This document shows, one piece after another, positions 7,837-16,334 of a stretch of DNA of 64,000 nucleotides. The stretch's first letter is position 1. Every line of letters begins with the position of its first letter. The stretch lies in contig CAVXGT010000033.1 of the NCBI GenBank assembly GCA_963761475.1, positions 33,004-97,003 of the forward strand, given 5' to 3'. Under the pieces are notes generated by a model. The model was given only the letters and a program-made list of their open reading frames with translations. It was not told the DNA's origin and searched no databases. Source of the stretch: Ga0077555 sp963761475. Lineage in GTDB: Bacteria; Pseudomonadota; Alphaproteobacteria; Rhizobiales; Hyphomicrobiaceae. A program made the translations under genes and the position numbers.

Positions 7837-9555
7837 ATGGCATCGAAGATTTCTCGCGCGGCCTACGCGCAGATGTTCGGACCGACGACGGGCGATAGGG
7901 TGCGGCTTGCCGATACCGACCTCATCATCGAGGTCGAGCGTGACCTCACGACTTATGGCGAGGAGGTGAAGTTCGGCGGCGGCAAAGTGATCCGTGACGG
8001 CATGGGGCAATCACAGGCAACACGCGCTGAAGGCGCCGTCGACACCGTGATAACCAACGCGTTGATCCTCGACGCGGTGACGGGGATCATCAAGGCGGAT
8101 GTGGCGCTGAAGGACGGGCTCATCGCGCGGATCGGCAAGGCCGGAAATCCGGACATCCAGCCGGGCGTCGATATCGTCATCGGTCCCGGCACGGAAGTGA
8201 TCGCGGGCGAAGGCAAGATCCTCACGGCCGGCGGCTTCGATCCGCATATCCATTTTATCTGCCCGCAGCAGATCGAGGACGCGTTGATGTCGGGCGTGAC
8301 ATCGATGCTCGGCGGGGGAACAGGGCCGGCGCACGGCACACTGGCGACGACATGCACGCCGGGGGCGTTCCACCTGGAGATGATGATGCGGGCCGCCGAC
8401 GCGTTCCCGATGAATTTCGGGTTTTCAGGCAAAGGCAATGCATCGCTACCGGGGGCGCTGGTCGAGATGGTGGAAGCGGGGGCGTGCGCGCTCAAGCTGC
8501 ACGAGGACTGGGGGACGACGCCGGCTGCGATCGACAATTGCCTGCGGGTGGCCGACGACTACGATGTGCAGGCGATGCTGCACTCCGATACGCTCAACGA
8601 ATCCGGCTATGTCGAGGACACGATCGCGGCCTTCAAGGGACGCACGATCCATGCCTTCCATACGGAAGGCGCGGGGGGCGGGCATGCGCCCGACATCATG
8701 AAGGTTGCGGGGCTTGCCAACGTACTGCCGTCGTCGACAAACCCGACGCGGCCGTACACGGTCAACACCATCGACGAGCACCTGGACATGCTGATGGTGT
8801 GTCACCACCTGAGCCCGCGTATTCCGGAAGATCTTGCGTTTGCCGAAAGCCGGATCCGCAAGGAGACGATCGCGGCCGAGGACATCCTGCACGACCTCGG
8901 CGCGCTGTCGATGATGTCGTCGGACAGCCAGGCGATGGGACGGGCCGGCGAGGTGATCATCCGGACGTGGCAGACGGCGCACAAGATGAAGCAGCAGCGC
9001 GGGGCGCTGCCGCAGGAGGCGGGGCTTGGCCACGACAACTTCCGCTGCAAACGCTACATAGCCAAGTATACGATCAACCCGGCCATCGCGCATGGCGTTG
9101 CGCGGCATATCGGATCGGTGGAGGCGGGAAAGCTCGCCGACCTTGTGATGTGGTCGCCGGCGTTCTTCGGCGTCAAGCCTGACATGGTGATCAAGGGCGG
9201 CGTGATCGCAGCAGCCCCGATGGGTGATCCCAACGCATCGATCCCGACGCCGCAGCCGGTGCACTACCGACCGATGTTCGGAGCCTACGGCTCGGCCAGG
9301 ACATCGACTTCGCTGACGTTCGTGAGCGGGGCTGCGGTTGCCAACCGGCTCGGCGAGCGGCTCGGGCTTGCGAAACGGACGGTGGCCGTCGAGAATGTGC
9401 GCGGCGGAATCTCGAAGAAGAGCATGGTGCTGAACGATGCCACGCCCAAAATCGAGATCGATGCGGAAACCTATGCCGTGCACGCCGATGGCGAGGCGCT
9501 GGTGTGTGCGCCGGCCAAAGAACTGCCGATGGCGCAGCGTTATTTCTTATTCTAG
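7837..9555 (+). CDS. ureC: UreC, urease alpha (catalytic) subunit
   Basis: Catalytic subunit, 572 residues, normal length. All active-site residues are visible: nickel ligands His137 and His139 in DPHIHFICPQQ, carbamylated Lys220 in ACALKLHEDWGTTP, His249 in MLHSDTLNESG, His275 in HAFHTEGAGGGH, and Asp363 in MMSSDSQAMGR. The flap region VCHHLSPRIPED supplies Cys322 and the catalytic His323. It should therefore be active. The start is the ATG of MASKISRAAYAQMFG. The gene sits between ureB and ureE in the usual order. Confidence 0.99.
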   Translation: MASKISRAAYAQMFGPTTGDRVRLADTDLIIEVERDLTTYGEEVKFGGGKVIRDGMGQSQATRAEGAVDTVITNALILDAVTGIIKADVALKDGLIARIGKAGNPDIQPGVDIVIGPGTEVIAGEGKILTAGGFDPHIHFICPQQIEDALMSGVTSMLGGGTGPAHGTLATTCTPGAFHLEMMMRAADAFPMNFGFSGKGNASLPGALVEMVEAGACALKLHEDWGTTPAAIDNCLRVADDYDVQAMLHSDTLNESGYVEDTIAAFKGRTIHAFHTEGAGGGHAPDIMKVAGLANVLPSSTNPTRPYTVNTIDEHLDMLMVCHHLSPRIPEDLAFAESRIRKETIAAEDILHDLGALSMMSSDSQAMGRAGEVIIRTWQTAHKMKQQRGALPQEAGLGHDNFRCKRYIAKYTINPAIAHGVARHIGSVEAGKLADLVMWSPAFFGVKPDMVIKGGVIAAAPMGDPNASIPTPQPVHYRPMFGAYGSARTSTSLTFVSGAAVANRLGERLGLAKRTVAVENVRGGISKKSMVLNDATPKIEIDAETYAVHADGEALVCAPAKELPMAQRYFLF

Positions 9556-9564
9556 GGGAGCATC

Positions 9565-10155
9565 ATGCTGAGCGCGCAGAAGGTGATCCGACGGGCCGAT
9601 GCTGCTGGGCGGATCGCTAGCGATACGGTGACGCTCGACAGGGAGGCGCGTTACCGCCGTCGGATCGTGATGGAGACCGATCGCGGACATGCGTTCCTGC
9701 TCGACCTGGCCGAGGCCACGTATTTGGCGCATGGCGACGTGTTGGAGCTTGGCAACGGCGCCTTGGTCAAGGTGATGGCGGCGGCAGAAGACCTGCTTGA
9801 GATCCATGCGCACGATGCGGTGACGCTGGCCCGTATCGCCTGGCACATCGGCAACCGGCATACGCCGGCCGAGATCACGGCGGAGGCACTCTATATCCAG
9901 CCTGATCATGTGCTTGCGGAGATGGTGGCGGGGCTCGGCGGTCACGTGCACCGGGTACACCGGCCGTTTGAACCGGAAGGCGGGGCCTACGGCAGCAAGG
10001 GGCCGCTGCACAAAGGGCATCATCACGGCGCGGGCCATCATCATCACGGTGATGGCAGTGGGCATGGGCATGACCACGGTGGCGCGGGCGATCATGGTGG
10101 GGGACATGGTCATGGCGGCCACGGCCATCATCACCATCACCACGACGAAAGCTGA
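9565..10155 (+). CDS. ureE: UreE, urease accessory nickel chaperone with long His-rich tail
   Basis: Nickel-binding metallochaperone, 196 residues. The first 145 or so residues are the UreE core, with RGHAFLLDLAEATYLAHGD in the N-terminal domain and ARIAWHIGNRHTPAEI in the nickel-binding domain. The last 50 or so residues are almost only His, Gly and Asp, with about 21 histidines and a final run of six. Such tails bind several nickel ions and can act as a store. It starts 9 bases after ureC, and ureF follows immediately. Confidence 0.96.
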   Translation: MLSAQKVIRRADAAGRIASDTVTLDREARYRRRIVMETDRGHAFLLDLAEATYLAHGDVLELGNGALVKVMAAAEDLLEIHAHDAVTLARIAWHIGNRHTPAEITAEALYIQPDHVLAEMVAGLGGHVHRVHRPFEPEGGAYGSKGPLHKGHHHGAGHHHHGDGSGHGHDHGGAGDHGGGHGHGGHGHHHHHHDES

Positions 10156-10162
10156 GCGCAGG

Positions 10163-10888
10163 GTGGATGGGTCCGGCAACATCTCTGCGGGTGAAGTCGG
10201 TGGTGCTGCGGCGTGCGGCATCGATGCAAGGCTGTTGGTGTGGCTGTCGCCTGCGTTTCCAGTCGGGTCCTATGCCTATAGTCACGGCCTGGAGTGGGCG
10301 GTGCATCGGGGCTGGGTTCGCACCCGAATGGATCTCGAAGCATGGCTGAGCGATCTCGTCCAGGCAGGGTCGTTGCGCTGCGACATGATGCTGGTCGCCG
10401 CGGCGTGGCGCGCGGCTTCGCAGTTGGACGTGGCGGGCGTCGCGGAGATCAACGACCTGGCGCTGGCGCTGCAGCCGTCGGCGGAGCGGCATCTGGAAAG
10501 CGTGTCGCAAGGCAATGCGTTCCTGGCTGCTGCCTTGAACGCGTGGACGAGCCCGGCGTTGGCGGCGATGGCTGACAAGCTTGCTGGCGATGTCGCCTAT
10601 GTGACGGCAGTCGGGATGGTGACAGGCGGCCACGCCATTGGCCTGCCGGGTGTGGTGCAGGCGTTCGGGATCGCAGGAGTCGGGAACCTGACGTCTGCTG
10701 CGATCCGTCTCTCGGTGATCGGGCACAGCGATGGGCAAGCCATCATGGCCGCCTTGATGGGGCCGATCGGTGAGGCGGCGGACGCTGCCCTGCGCTCCAG
10801 TCTTGACGACATCGGCAGCGCGACGTTGCGCTCCGACCTCGCGTCACTCGCACATGAAACCCAGTATTCGAGGCTCTTTCGATCATGA
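10163..10888 (+). CDS. ureF: UreF, urease accessory protein
   Basis: Urease maturation protein of about 241 residues. Family sequence starts with LLVWLSPAFPVGSYAYSHGL, followed by a helical body and MVTGGHAIGLPGVVQAFGI. No ATG stands at a suitable place: the first usable start after the ureE stop is GTG at 10163 (VDGSGNISAGE), although the frame is open further back over the ureE His tail. The GTG start is therefore an inference. The stop overlaps the ureG start as ATGA. UreF binds UreD and gates the GTPase UreG. Confidence 0.9.
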   Translation: MDGSGNISAGEVGGAAACGIDARLLVWLSPAFPVGSYAYSHGLEWAVHRGWVRTRMDLEAWLSDLVQAGSLRCDMMLVAAAWRAASQLDVAGVAEINDLALALQPSAERHLESVSQGNAFLAAALNAWTSPALAAMADKLAGDVAYVTAVGMVTGGHAIGLPGVVQAFGIAGVGNLTSAAIRLSVIGHSDGQAIMAALMGPIGEAADAALRSSLDDIGSATLRSDLASLAHETQYSRLFRS

Positions 10889-11544
10889 CGACGATAACTG
10901 CTCTCCACCCCGCGCAAGGCGCTAGTCGCCAAGCCAGTCCGAACGGTCCGTTGCGGGTCGGCATCGGCGGCCCGGTCGGGTCCGGCAAGACGACGCTGAC
11001 GGCGGCGCTCTGCCGGGCGTTTCGCGATCGCTTCGATCTGTGCGCGATCACGAACGATATCTACACCAAGGAGGATGCGGAGTTCCTGATGCGGCAGCAG
11101 GCGTTGCCGCTGGAGCGCATCATGGGCGTGGAGACGGGCGGATGCCCGCACACGGCGATCCGGGAGGACTGCTCGATCAACCTTGCCGCGATCGATACTA
11201 TGCGGGGCAAATTTCCGAAGCTGCAGCTGGTGCTGCTCGAATCGGGTGGCGACAACCTGGCGGCGACGTTTTCGCCGGAGCTGGCGGACCTCACGATCTA
11301 CGTGATCGACGTGGCGCAGGGCGAGGAAATCCCGCGCAAGGGCGGACCGGGGATCACGCGTTCGGACCTGCTGGTGATCAACAAGACGGACCTCGCGCCG
11401 CATGTCGGTGCCGACCTTGGCGTGATGCAGCGCGATGCGAAGCGGATGCGGGGCGAAAAGCCGTTCGTGTTCGTGAGCCTGCGTGGTGGCGATGGAGTGG
11501 AGGCGATCGCTGACTTCATCGTCCGGCAGGGCGGACTGGCGTGA
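10885..11544 (+). CDS. ureG: UreG, urease accessory GTPase
   Basis: GTPase that delivers nickel to urease, 219 residues. The P-loop is GGPVGSGKTTL (about residues 31 to 41); other visible motifs are TNDIYTKEDAEFL, the metal-binding Cys-Pro-His in ETGGCPHTAIRED, LLESGGDNLAATFSPEL, and the guanine-specificity NKTD. It is the last gene of the urease block. A strong hairpin follows about 70 bases downstream, so transcription probably ends there, convergent with the next gene. Confidence 0.97.
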   Translation: MTTITALHPAQGASRQASPNGPLRVGIGGPVGSGKTTLTAALCRAFRDRFDLCAITNDIYTKEDAEFLMRQQALPLERIMGVETGGCPHTAIREDCSINLAAIDTMRGKFPKLQLVLLESGGDNLAATFSPELADLTIYVIDVAQGEEIPRKGGPGITRSDLLVINKTDLAPHVGADLGVMQRDAKRMRGEKPFVFVSLRGGDGVEAIADFIVRQGGLA

Positions 11545-11551
11545 GGGGGAG

Positions 11552-11610
11552 TTTTTTCGCTCACGGCGGTTGTTTTGCGCTCGCGGCGGGTGATGGTTTC
11601 GCTCATGGCG
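11552..11610 (+). repeat. Three degenerate ~20-base units after ureG
   Basis: Three consecutive units share a T run, CGCTC and a GGCG end: TTTTTTCGCTCACGGCGG, then TTGTTTTGCGCTCGCGGCGG, then a third with GGTTTCGCTCATGGCG. They fill the space between the ureG stop and the hairpin at 11615. No coding role is visible. They may be remnants of slippage or a binding array. Confidence 0.4.
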
Positions 11611-11614
11611 CGTG

Positions 11615-11638
11615 CAGCGCTGCCGAGGGGCAGCGCTG
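11615..11638. terminator. Terminator-like hairpin between ureG and the lactonase gene
   Basis: The arms CAGCGCTGCC and GGCAGCGCTG are perfectly complementary over 10 pairs around the loop GAGG. The hairpin lies between two convergent genes, so it can serve both. There is no clear U-tract on either side; termination is inferred from stem strength and position. Confidence 0.6.
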
Positions 11639-11671
11639 AGCTAGAGGCGGCGCATCGGGCGGCACGGCGGG

Positions 11672-12856
11672 TCAGGCGACGTCGATGAAGCCGGTCCACC
11701 ACTGCAGCCGCCCGTTGGCGTCGATGTCGTACTTGCGTTCGAAAGCCAAGGTGCCGTCGGGGCCGATGCGGAAGGCGGTGAGCGCCGTCGGGACACGATG
11801 GATGGCATCGCCCGAGCGCACGTCCATGCCGTCGATGCTGGCGGCAACCAGCATGCGGCCAGTGGGGTCGATGCTGAAGGTGCGGACGTGGTAGCTCTGG
11901 GGATCGGCATGCTGGATCACTGTCGGCTCGCCCGTTGCAGGATCGATCGAGAACACGGCGATGTTGTTCTCGCCGCTGCGGAAGACGCGCCGACCGTTGT
12001 GCTCGACGGTTTCGCTGGCGCGGTTGGAGATGTAGACGGTGCGGCCTGAGGGATGGACGTGGATGCCGCCGGCGAGTTGGTGATCGGTGAGGGCGTAGGT
12101 GACGATCGTCGAGGGCTTGGCGAAGAGTGGCTCGGGCGAGAGATTTTCGCCGGCTGGGTCGAGCGCGTGCATGTGCAGCTCGTTCTGGATCTCGACGCAG
12201 ACATAGACCCAGGGTCGTGTCGGATGGAAATCGACATGGCGGGGGCCGTAGCCCTGGCCATTGGGGCCGCCGACGCGGATGTCGGCGCGGGGCGACAGGT
12301 GGCCATCGTCGAAGCCAAAGACCTTGAGGGCGCCGGGGTCCTCGGGCTTGCCCTTCTCGGCGCGGTTGCCGCGCGTTGGCATGATGGCTGCGCGATTGGA
12401 TGGCGTGGTGACGATCTGATGGGCGAAGATGCCCCGGTCCAGTCCGGCGGGCTGCGGGATCTCCTCGCCCACCGTGCCGTCTGCTGCGATGCGATGAACG
12501 CTCAGGTCGCTCTGCTTATTGTAACAGGTGAGGGCGAAGCGGCCGGTGCGGTCGAGGCTGTGATGGACGGGGCGCTGGGGGAGGCTGGCGGGAGGACCAT
12601 GCAGCGCCATGGTGCCGTCCTGGGCGATGCGCACGGCGCAGAGGCGATGCACCTTGCCGGGATCGGGCGCGTTGCCGGAGGCGGCGTCACTGGTGGAGAC
12701 GTAGAGGAATTTGCGGGAGGGGTGGGGCCAGACGTACTGGATGTTGGAGGGCAACTCGAGACTTGCGCCGGGCGTCAAGGTGGCGGCCTCGACGTCGACG
12801 TTCCACCAGGTCAGCCGATGCCCCAAGCCTTGGAAGAATACGGTTCGATGAGCCAT
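11672..12856 (-). CDS. Lactonase-like seven-bladed beta-propeller protein
   Basis: Protein of 394 residues of the 6-phosphogluconolactonase-like (Pgl/YbhE) propeller family. Repeated blade motifs of the type HPSRKFLYVSTSD, HPTRPWVYVCVE and HPSGRTVYISNR are spaced along the chain. No signal peptide is seen when it starts at MAHRTVFFQGLGHRL (ATG ending at 12856); the 47 extra upstream codons lack family character. The substrate is unknown. It is convergent with ureG and divergent from the LLM oxidoreductase at 13093. Members often act on sugar lactones, but here function is by fold only. Confidence 0.82.
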   Translation of the reverse strand: MAHRTVFFQGLGHRLTWWNVDVEAATLTPGASLELPSNIQYVWPHPSRKFLYVSTSDAASGNAPDPGKVHRLCAVRIAQDGTMALHGPPASLPQRPVHHSLDRTGRFALTCYNKQSDLSVHRIAADGTVGEEIPQPAGLDRGIFAHQIVTTPSNRAAIMPTRGNRAEKGKPEDPGALKVFGFDDGHLSPRADIRVGGPNGQGYGPRHVDFHPTRPWVYVCVEIQNELHMHALDPAGENLSPEPLFAKPSTIVTYALTDHQLAGGIHVHPSGRTVYISNRASETVEHNGRRVFRSGENNIAVFSIDPATGEPTVIQHADPQSYHVRTFSIDPTGRMLVAASIDGMDVRSGDAIHRVPTALTAFRIGPDGTLAFERKYDIDANGRLQWWTGFIDVA

Positions 12857-13092
12857 GAGAGATCCCGATGTTCGCGTCCTAGAAATGCCCTGAGTTCGCA
12901 TCGAGCCTGCCGGAAGGCCAAAGCGAATTTCCACACCGCAACAATTGCCAAAGCGGGGCCGTGCGAAGCCGCCAGCTTGGCAGCAATCCGGCGGCATGAA
13001 AAGGCGCGGGACCGTCGATTTGATTGCAGGCCGGGAAAGGAGCGGGTTAGGCTTGGCATGTCATATGCCATCGCTCAATTGGGGTTGCCGCC

Positions 13093-13947
13093 ATGACCAT
13101 CGGATTGGCACTGCCGTTGCCCGCCTACACGATCGACCCCGCCTTCATGGGGCGCACAGCTGAGGCGCTGGGCTTCGACTCGATCTGGTATGCGGAGCAC
13201 CCGGCGGTACCGGTGGAGAGTGCTAGTCCGTTTCCGGCAACAGGCGGCGAGATCCCCTGGACGTACTCGCACTTCACCGACCCTTATATTGCACTGGCGC
13301 GGGCGTCGGCGGTGACGACGACGTTGAAGCTTGCCACCGGCATCACCCTGATGCCGCAACGCAACCCGTTGCTGCTCGCCAAGGAGATCGCGGCGCTCGA
13401 CTTCCACAGCGATGGCCGCTTCATCCTCGGAGTCGGCACGGGCTGGCTGCGGGAGGAAGTCGAGATCTTCGGCGGCAATTTCCAGCGGCGGTGGACGCAG
13501 ACGCGGGAAGCGCTGGACGTGATGAAGGCGTTGTGGACGCAGGATGCGGCGGAGTTCCATGGCGAGTTCTTCGATTTTCCGCCGGTGCGCTCGTATCCGA
13601 AGCCGAAGCAGAAGCCGTATCCGCCGATCGTGCTCGGGGGGGCTGCGAAGACCGTGCTGGAGCGCGTGGTGGCGCACGCTGACGGATGGCTGCCGAACCG
13701 GATCACGCCAGCGGACCTGAAGACGGCGCGCCAGACGCTGGACCGGCTGGCGAAAGAGGCGGGCCGCGATCCCAGGTCGATCAGCATTACCGTCTATGGC
13801 CAGGAGCCGAAGCCGGAGGTGGTGCAACCGCTGCTCGATGCCGGTGCCGACCGGGTGGTGATCCGGCCGCTGCATGTCGAGACCGAGACAGCGATGGGCG
13901 AGCAGCTCACAACGATCGCCAAGGCCTTGCAGCTCAAGGCGGGGTGA
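13093..13947 (+). CDS. LLM-class flavin-dependent oxidoreductase
   Basis: Luciferase-like (beta/alpha)8 oxidoreductase, 284 residues, of the group often labelled F420-dependent. Typical sequence: LGFDSIWYAEHPAVPVES near the N-terminus, KLATGITLMPQRNPLLLAKE, and FILGVGTGWLREEVEIFGG followed by the RWTQTREALDVMKALW helix. The cofactor (FMN or F420) and substrate cannot be told from sequence by eye. It is divergent from the lactonase-like gene, with about 240 bases between. A second member of the same family lies at 55845 to 56783. Confidence 0.88.
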   Translation: MTIGLALPLPAYTIDPAFMGRTAEALGFDSIWYAEHPAVPVESASPFPATGGEIPWTYSHFTDPYIALARASAVTTTLKLATGITLMPQRNPLLLAKEIAALDFHSDGRFILGVGTGWLREEVEIFGGNFQRRWTQTREALDVMKALWTQDAAEFHGEFFDFPPVRSYPKPKQKPYPPIVLGGAAKTVLERVVAHADGWLPNRITPADLKTARQTLDRLAKEAGRDPRSISITVYGQEPKPEVVQPLLDAGADRVVIRPLHVETETAMGEQLTTIAKALQLKAG

Positions 13948-14002
13948 GCGACCGACGCCTGCTGCGGCGGAGAGGGCGGCGGGGACCTCAGGCCAATGGT
14001 GC

Positions 14003-14833
14003 TCAGCGGGTGGGGGGCGGCCTCGGCCGGCGCCTCGCCTCGTCGATCCATTTGGCCACGGCCTCGGGGGCGCCGAAGCGGTCGAGATCGATGTGGCCGC
14101 CTTCGGGATAGAGGAAGAGCTTCTTGGGCTCCGGCGCGAGGGAGAACAGCGCCTTTCCCATGCGGACGGGAATGATGGTGTCGCGTTCGCCGTGCAAGAT
14201 CAGGATCGGGGCGCTGACGCGGGCGATATGGCGGTTGCTTTCATAGCGGTCGCGCAGGAGGGGACGCACGGGAAGATAGGGGTAGGCCAGGAGGGCTACA
14301 TCGACAACGGAGGTGTAGGGCGCATCGAGCACGACGGCGCCGACCTCGCGCTCGCCGGCGAGGCGGACGGCGATGCCGGAGCCAAGCGATTCGCCATAGA
14401 GGACGATGTCTGCCGGCTTGACGCCGTCCTTCAGGAGCGTGTCGTAGGCGAGCTTGGCGTCGGCGATGTTGTTGGCCTCGGAGGGAGAGCCGGTGCTGCC
14501 GCTGTAGCCGCGCCAGCTCATCATCAGCAGGCCGAAGCCCAGGCGCTGGTAGCGCTGGAAACGGTCGGCCCTGCCGGAGAGGTTGCCGGCGTTGCCATGG
14601 AAATAAAGAATGGTCGGGCGGTTGGCAGGCGCAGGGGTTCGCCAGGCGACCAGCCGGACGCCATCGGGGGACTGCAGCTCGATCTCGGTGACCTCGCTCA
14701 GGCCGATGGCGGAGGGCGGCACGCGCGTGGAATCGGGCACGTACATCAGGCGGCGCTGACCCAGCCACGCGGCAGCCACGACCAGCAGGTAGAGGGCAAC
14801 TGCCATGCCGGCCGTCTTGGCGATCAGCGACAT
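14003..14833 (-). CDS. Membrane-anchored alpha/beta hydrolase (Bem46-like)
   Basis: Alpha/beta hydrolase of 276 residues. An N-terminal hydrophobic segment (MAVALYLLVVAAAWLG) should anchor it in the inner membrane. The oxyanion region is ILYFHGNAGNLSG, the nucleophile elbow GESLGSG, the acid HGERDTIIPV and the catalytic His EGGHIDL, so the triad is complete. The start MSLIAKTAG is chosen because GGAG stands 6 bases upstream; an in-frame ATG 12 bases earlier is possible. Natural substrate unknown. Confidence 0.85.
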   Translation of the reverse strand: MSLIAKTAGMAVALYLLVVAAAWLGQRRLMYVPDSTRVPPSAIGLSEVTEIELQSPDGVRLVAWRTPAPANRPTILYFHGNAGNLSGRADRFQRYQRLGFGLLMMSWRGYSGSTGSPSEANNIADAKLAYDTLLKDGVKPADIVLYGESLGSGIAVRLAGEREVGAVVLDAPYTSVVDVALLAYPYLPVRPLLRDRYESNRHIARVSAPILILHGERDTIIPVRMGKALFSLAPEPKKLFLYPEGGHIDLDRFGAPEAVAKWIDEARRRPRPPPTR

Positions 14834-15104
14834 CCCAAGCTCCATGAGCGCGATGCTTTCTCTCGTCTCGTGTGCGAACCGCAAAGTTCGACGCAGGCTT
14901 CGGCACACTCGGTACGAACCCGGCGTTGCAAAGGACAAAAAACGCGATCTCGGCGTCGCGTTCCAACCGCCGCACGACCTGTGCCGTTGCTCACCTCATA
15001 CTGCGGTTGGCGGCGGTGTTCGTGGCGAAAAAGCGTCACGTCAGGGTTTTTCCAGGCTTCGCGAGTGGCGTGGGGGCACTGGGTAGGCGGGAATGGGGCC
15101 AGTT

Positions 15105-16235
15105 CTACGGCGACTGGCGCCAATCCTTGCGGGTGCGAAAAATCATCTGGGCGCCAAGGATGACGATTGCAAGACGCATGAGGTGGTGCAGCGCCACGTA
15201 TGCGACATCGAGGCCGAGCACATAGGCGAGCAGATTTAGCTCGGTCTGGCCGCCGGGCGCGAAGGCGAGCAGCACGGAGACGGGATCGAAGCCGGTGAGG
15301 TCGGCGACCGTAGAGGCGACGGCTGCCGTCACGGCGACGAGGAACAGGGCGTAGGCGATACCCCATGTCATGGTGCCGGTAAATTCGCGGAGCGTGAGGC
15401 CGCGGAACTGGCAGCCGAGCATGGTGCCGACGCTGACCTGGGCAATGATCAGGATCTCGAGGGGAACCTTGGTCAAGGTGAAGCCGAGGGCATGGGCGGT
15501 GCCGCTCGCCAGCATTGGGCCGACGATCGGGGCACCGGCGAGGCCGAGCCGGCGGGCCGTCCACCAGCCGCCCCAGCCGAGCGCAATCATGATCAGTGCA
15601 TCGGACGGCCAGATCTCGGCCAGCCTGACGCGGGTGGCGAAGGCGCGAGAGACCTCGAGGCCGTCGTGCCACTGCAGCCACAAGGGTAGCGCGAATACGA
15701 TCATGAGGATGCGGGAGGCCTGGATGAGGATGACGGCGCGGACGTTGGCGCCGGACTCCTCGGCCATGGTGGTCATGTCGGTGAGGCCGCCGGGGACGGC
15801 GGAGTAGAATGCGGTGGGGCGGTCGAAACGGCCGACCCGCTCGTAGAACAGCATGCCCATCGCGATCACCACCAACATGAAGGGGATCAGCAGGAGCAGG
15901 CTACCGGCCATGCCCGGGAGCCGGTCGAGCAGGGCGGGCGTATAGGCGGACCCGACGGCAACGCCCAGGACGGCGCGCATCGGGATCGACAGCGGCGAGG
16001 GGCGTTGCACGGGCAGATTGGCCACCGAGGCGACGAGGCAGGCGGTCAAGGCGCCAAGAAACCAGGGCAGGGGCAATTTCAGGATGTAGAAGATGGTGGC
16101 GCCACAGGCGCCGGCGATGAGCGCCAGGCCATAGCCGCGCCAGGGCATCGGGACGAGATCGGCAAGCGCCATGCGCCGCGTCTGACGTTCGAGGCGCATG
16201 GCCTGCGCCTTGGCGCTATCGGTCTCGTCTGCCAC
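15105..16235 (-). CDS. AbrB-family duplicated membrane protein
   Basis: Integral membrane protein of 376 residues with about ten hydrophobic segments arranged as two similar halves, matching the AbrB/ammonia-monooxygenase-named membrane family (the name is historical; no enzyme activity is implied). Repeated elements include LPLPWFLGALTACLVA in the first half and GAPIVGPMLASGTAHALGF in the second, and the paired AVPGGLTDMTTMAEESGA and FAPGGQTELNLLAYVLG. The start is GTG at 16235; ATG at 16199 (MRLERQTRRM) is an alternative. Such proteins may be transporters. Substrate unknown. Confidence 0.82.
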   Translation of the reverse strand: MADETDSAKAQAMRLERQTRRMALADLVPMPWRGYGLALIAGACGATIFYILKLPLPWFLGALTACLVASVANLPVQRPSPLSIPMRAVLGVAVGSAYTPALLDRLPGMAGSLLLLIPFMLVVIAMGMLFYERVGRFDRPTAFYSAVPGGLTDMTTMAEESGANVRAVILIQASRILMIVFALPLWLQWHDGLEVSRAFATRVRLAEIWPSDALIMIALGWGGWWTARRLGLAGAPIVGPMLASGTAHALGFTLTKVPLEILIIAQVSVGTMLGCQFRGLTLREFTGTMTWGIAYALFLVAVTAAVASTVADLTGFDPVSVLLAFAPGGQTELNLLAYVLGLDVAYVALHHLMRLAIVILGAQMIFRTRKDWRQSP

Positions 16236-16334
16236 CGGTCTCAGTGCTCCCTGGTCTGGTCGAGTTTGCGACTACTCGCGAAAATGCGCTGGCGTTACGG
16301 CGGTTTTTCTCCTCGGTCCAGAAGACGAGAAGAC

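Noticed and set aside
12053..13096. A long + strand frame opposite the lactonase-like gene
   Set aside because: Gly/Ala/Asp-rich antisense of a beta-propeller gene; no start signal.
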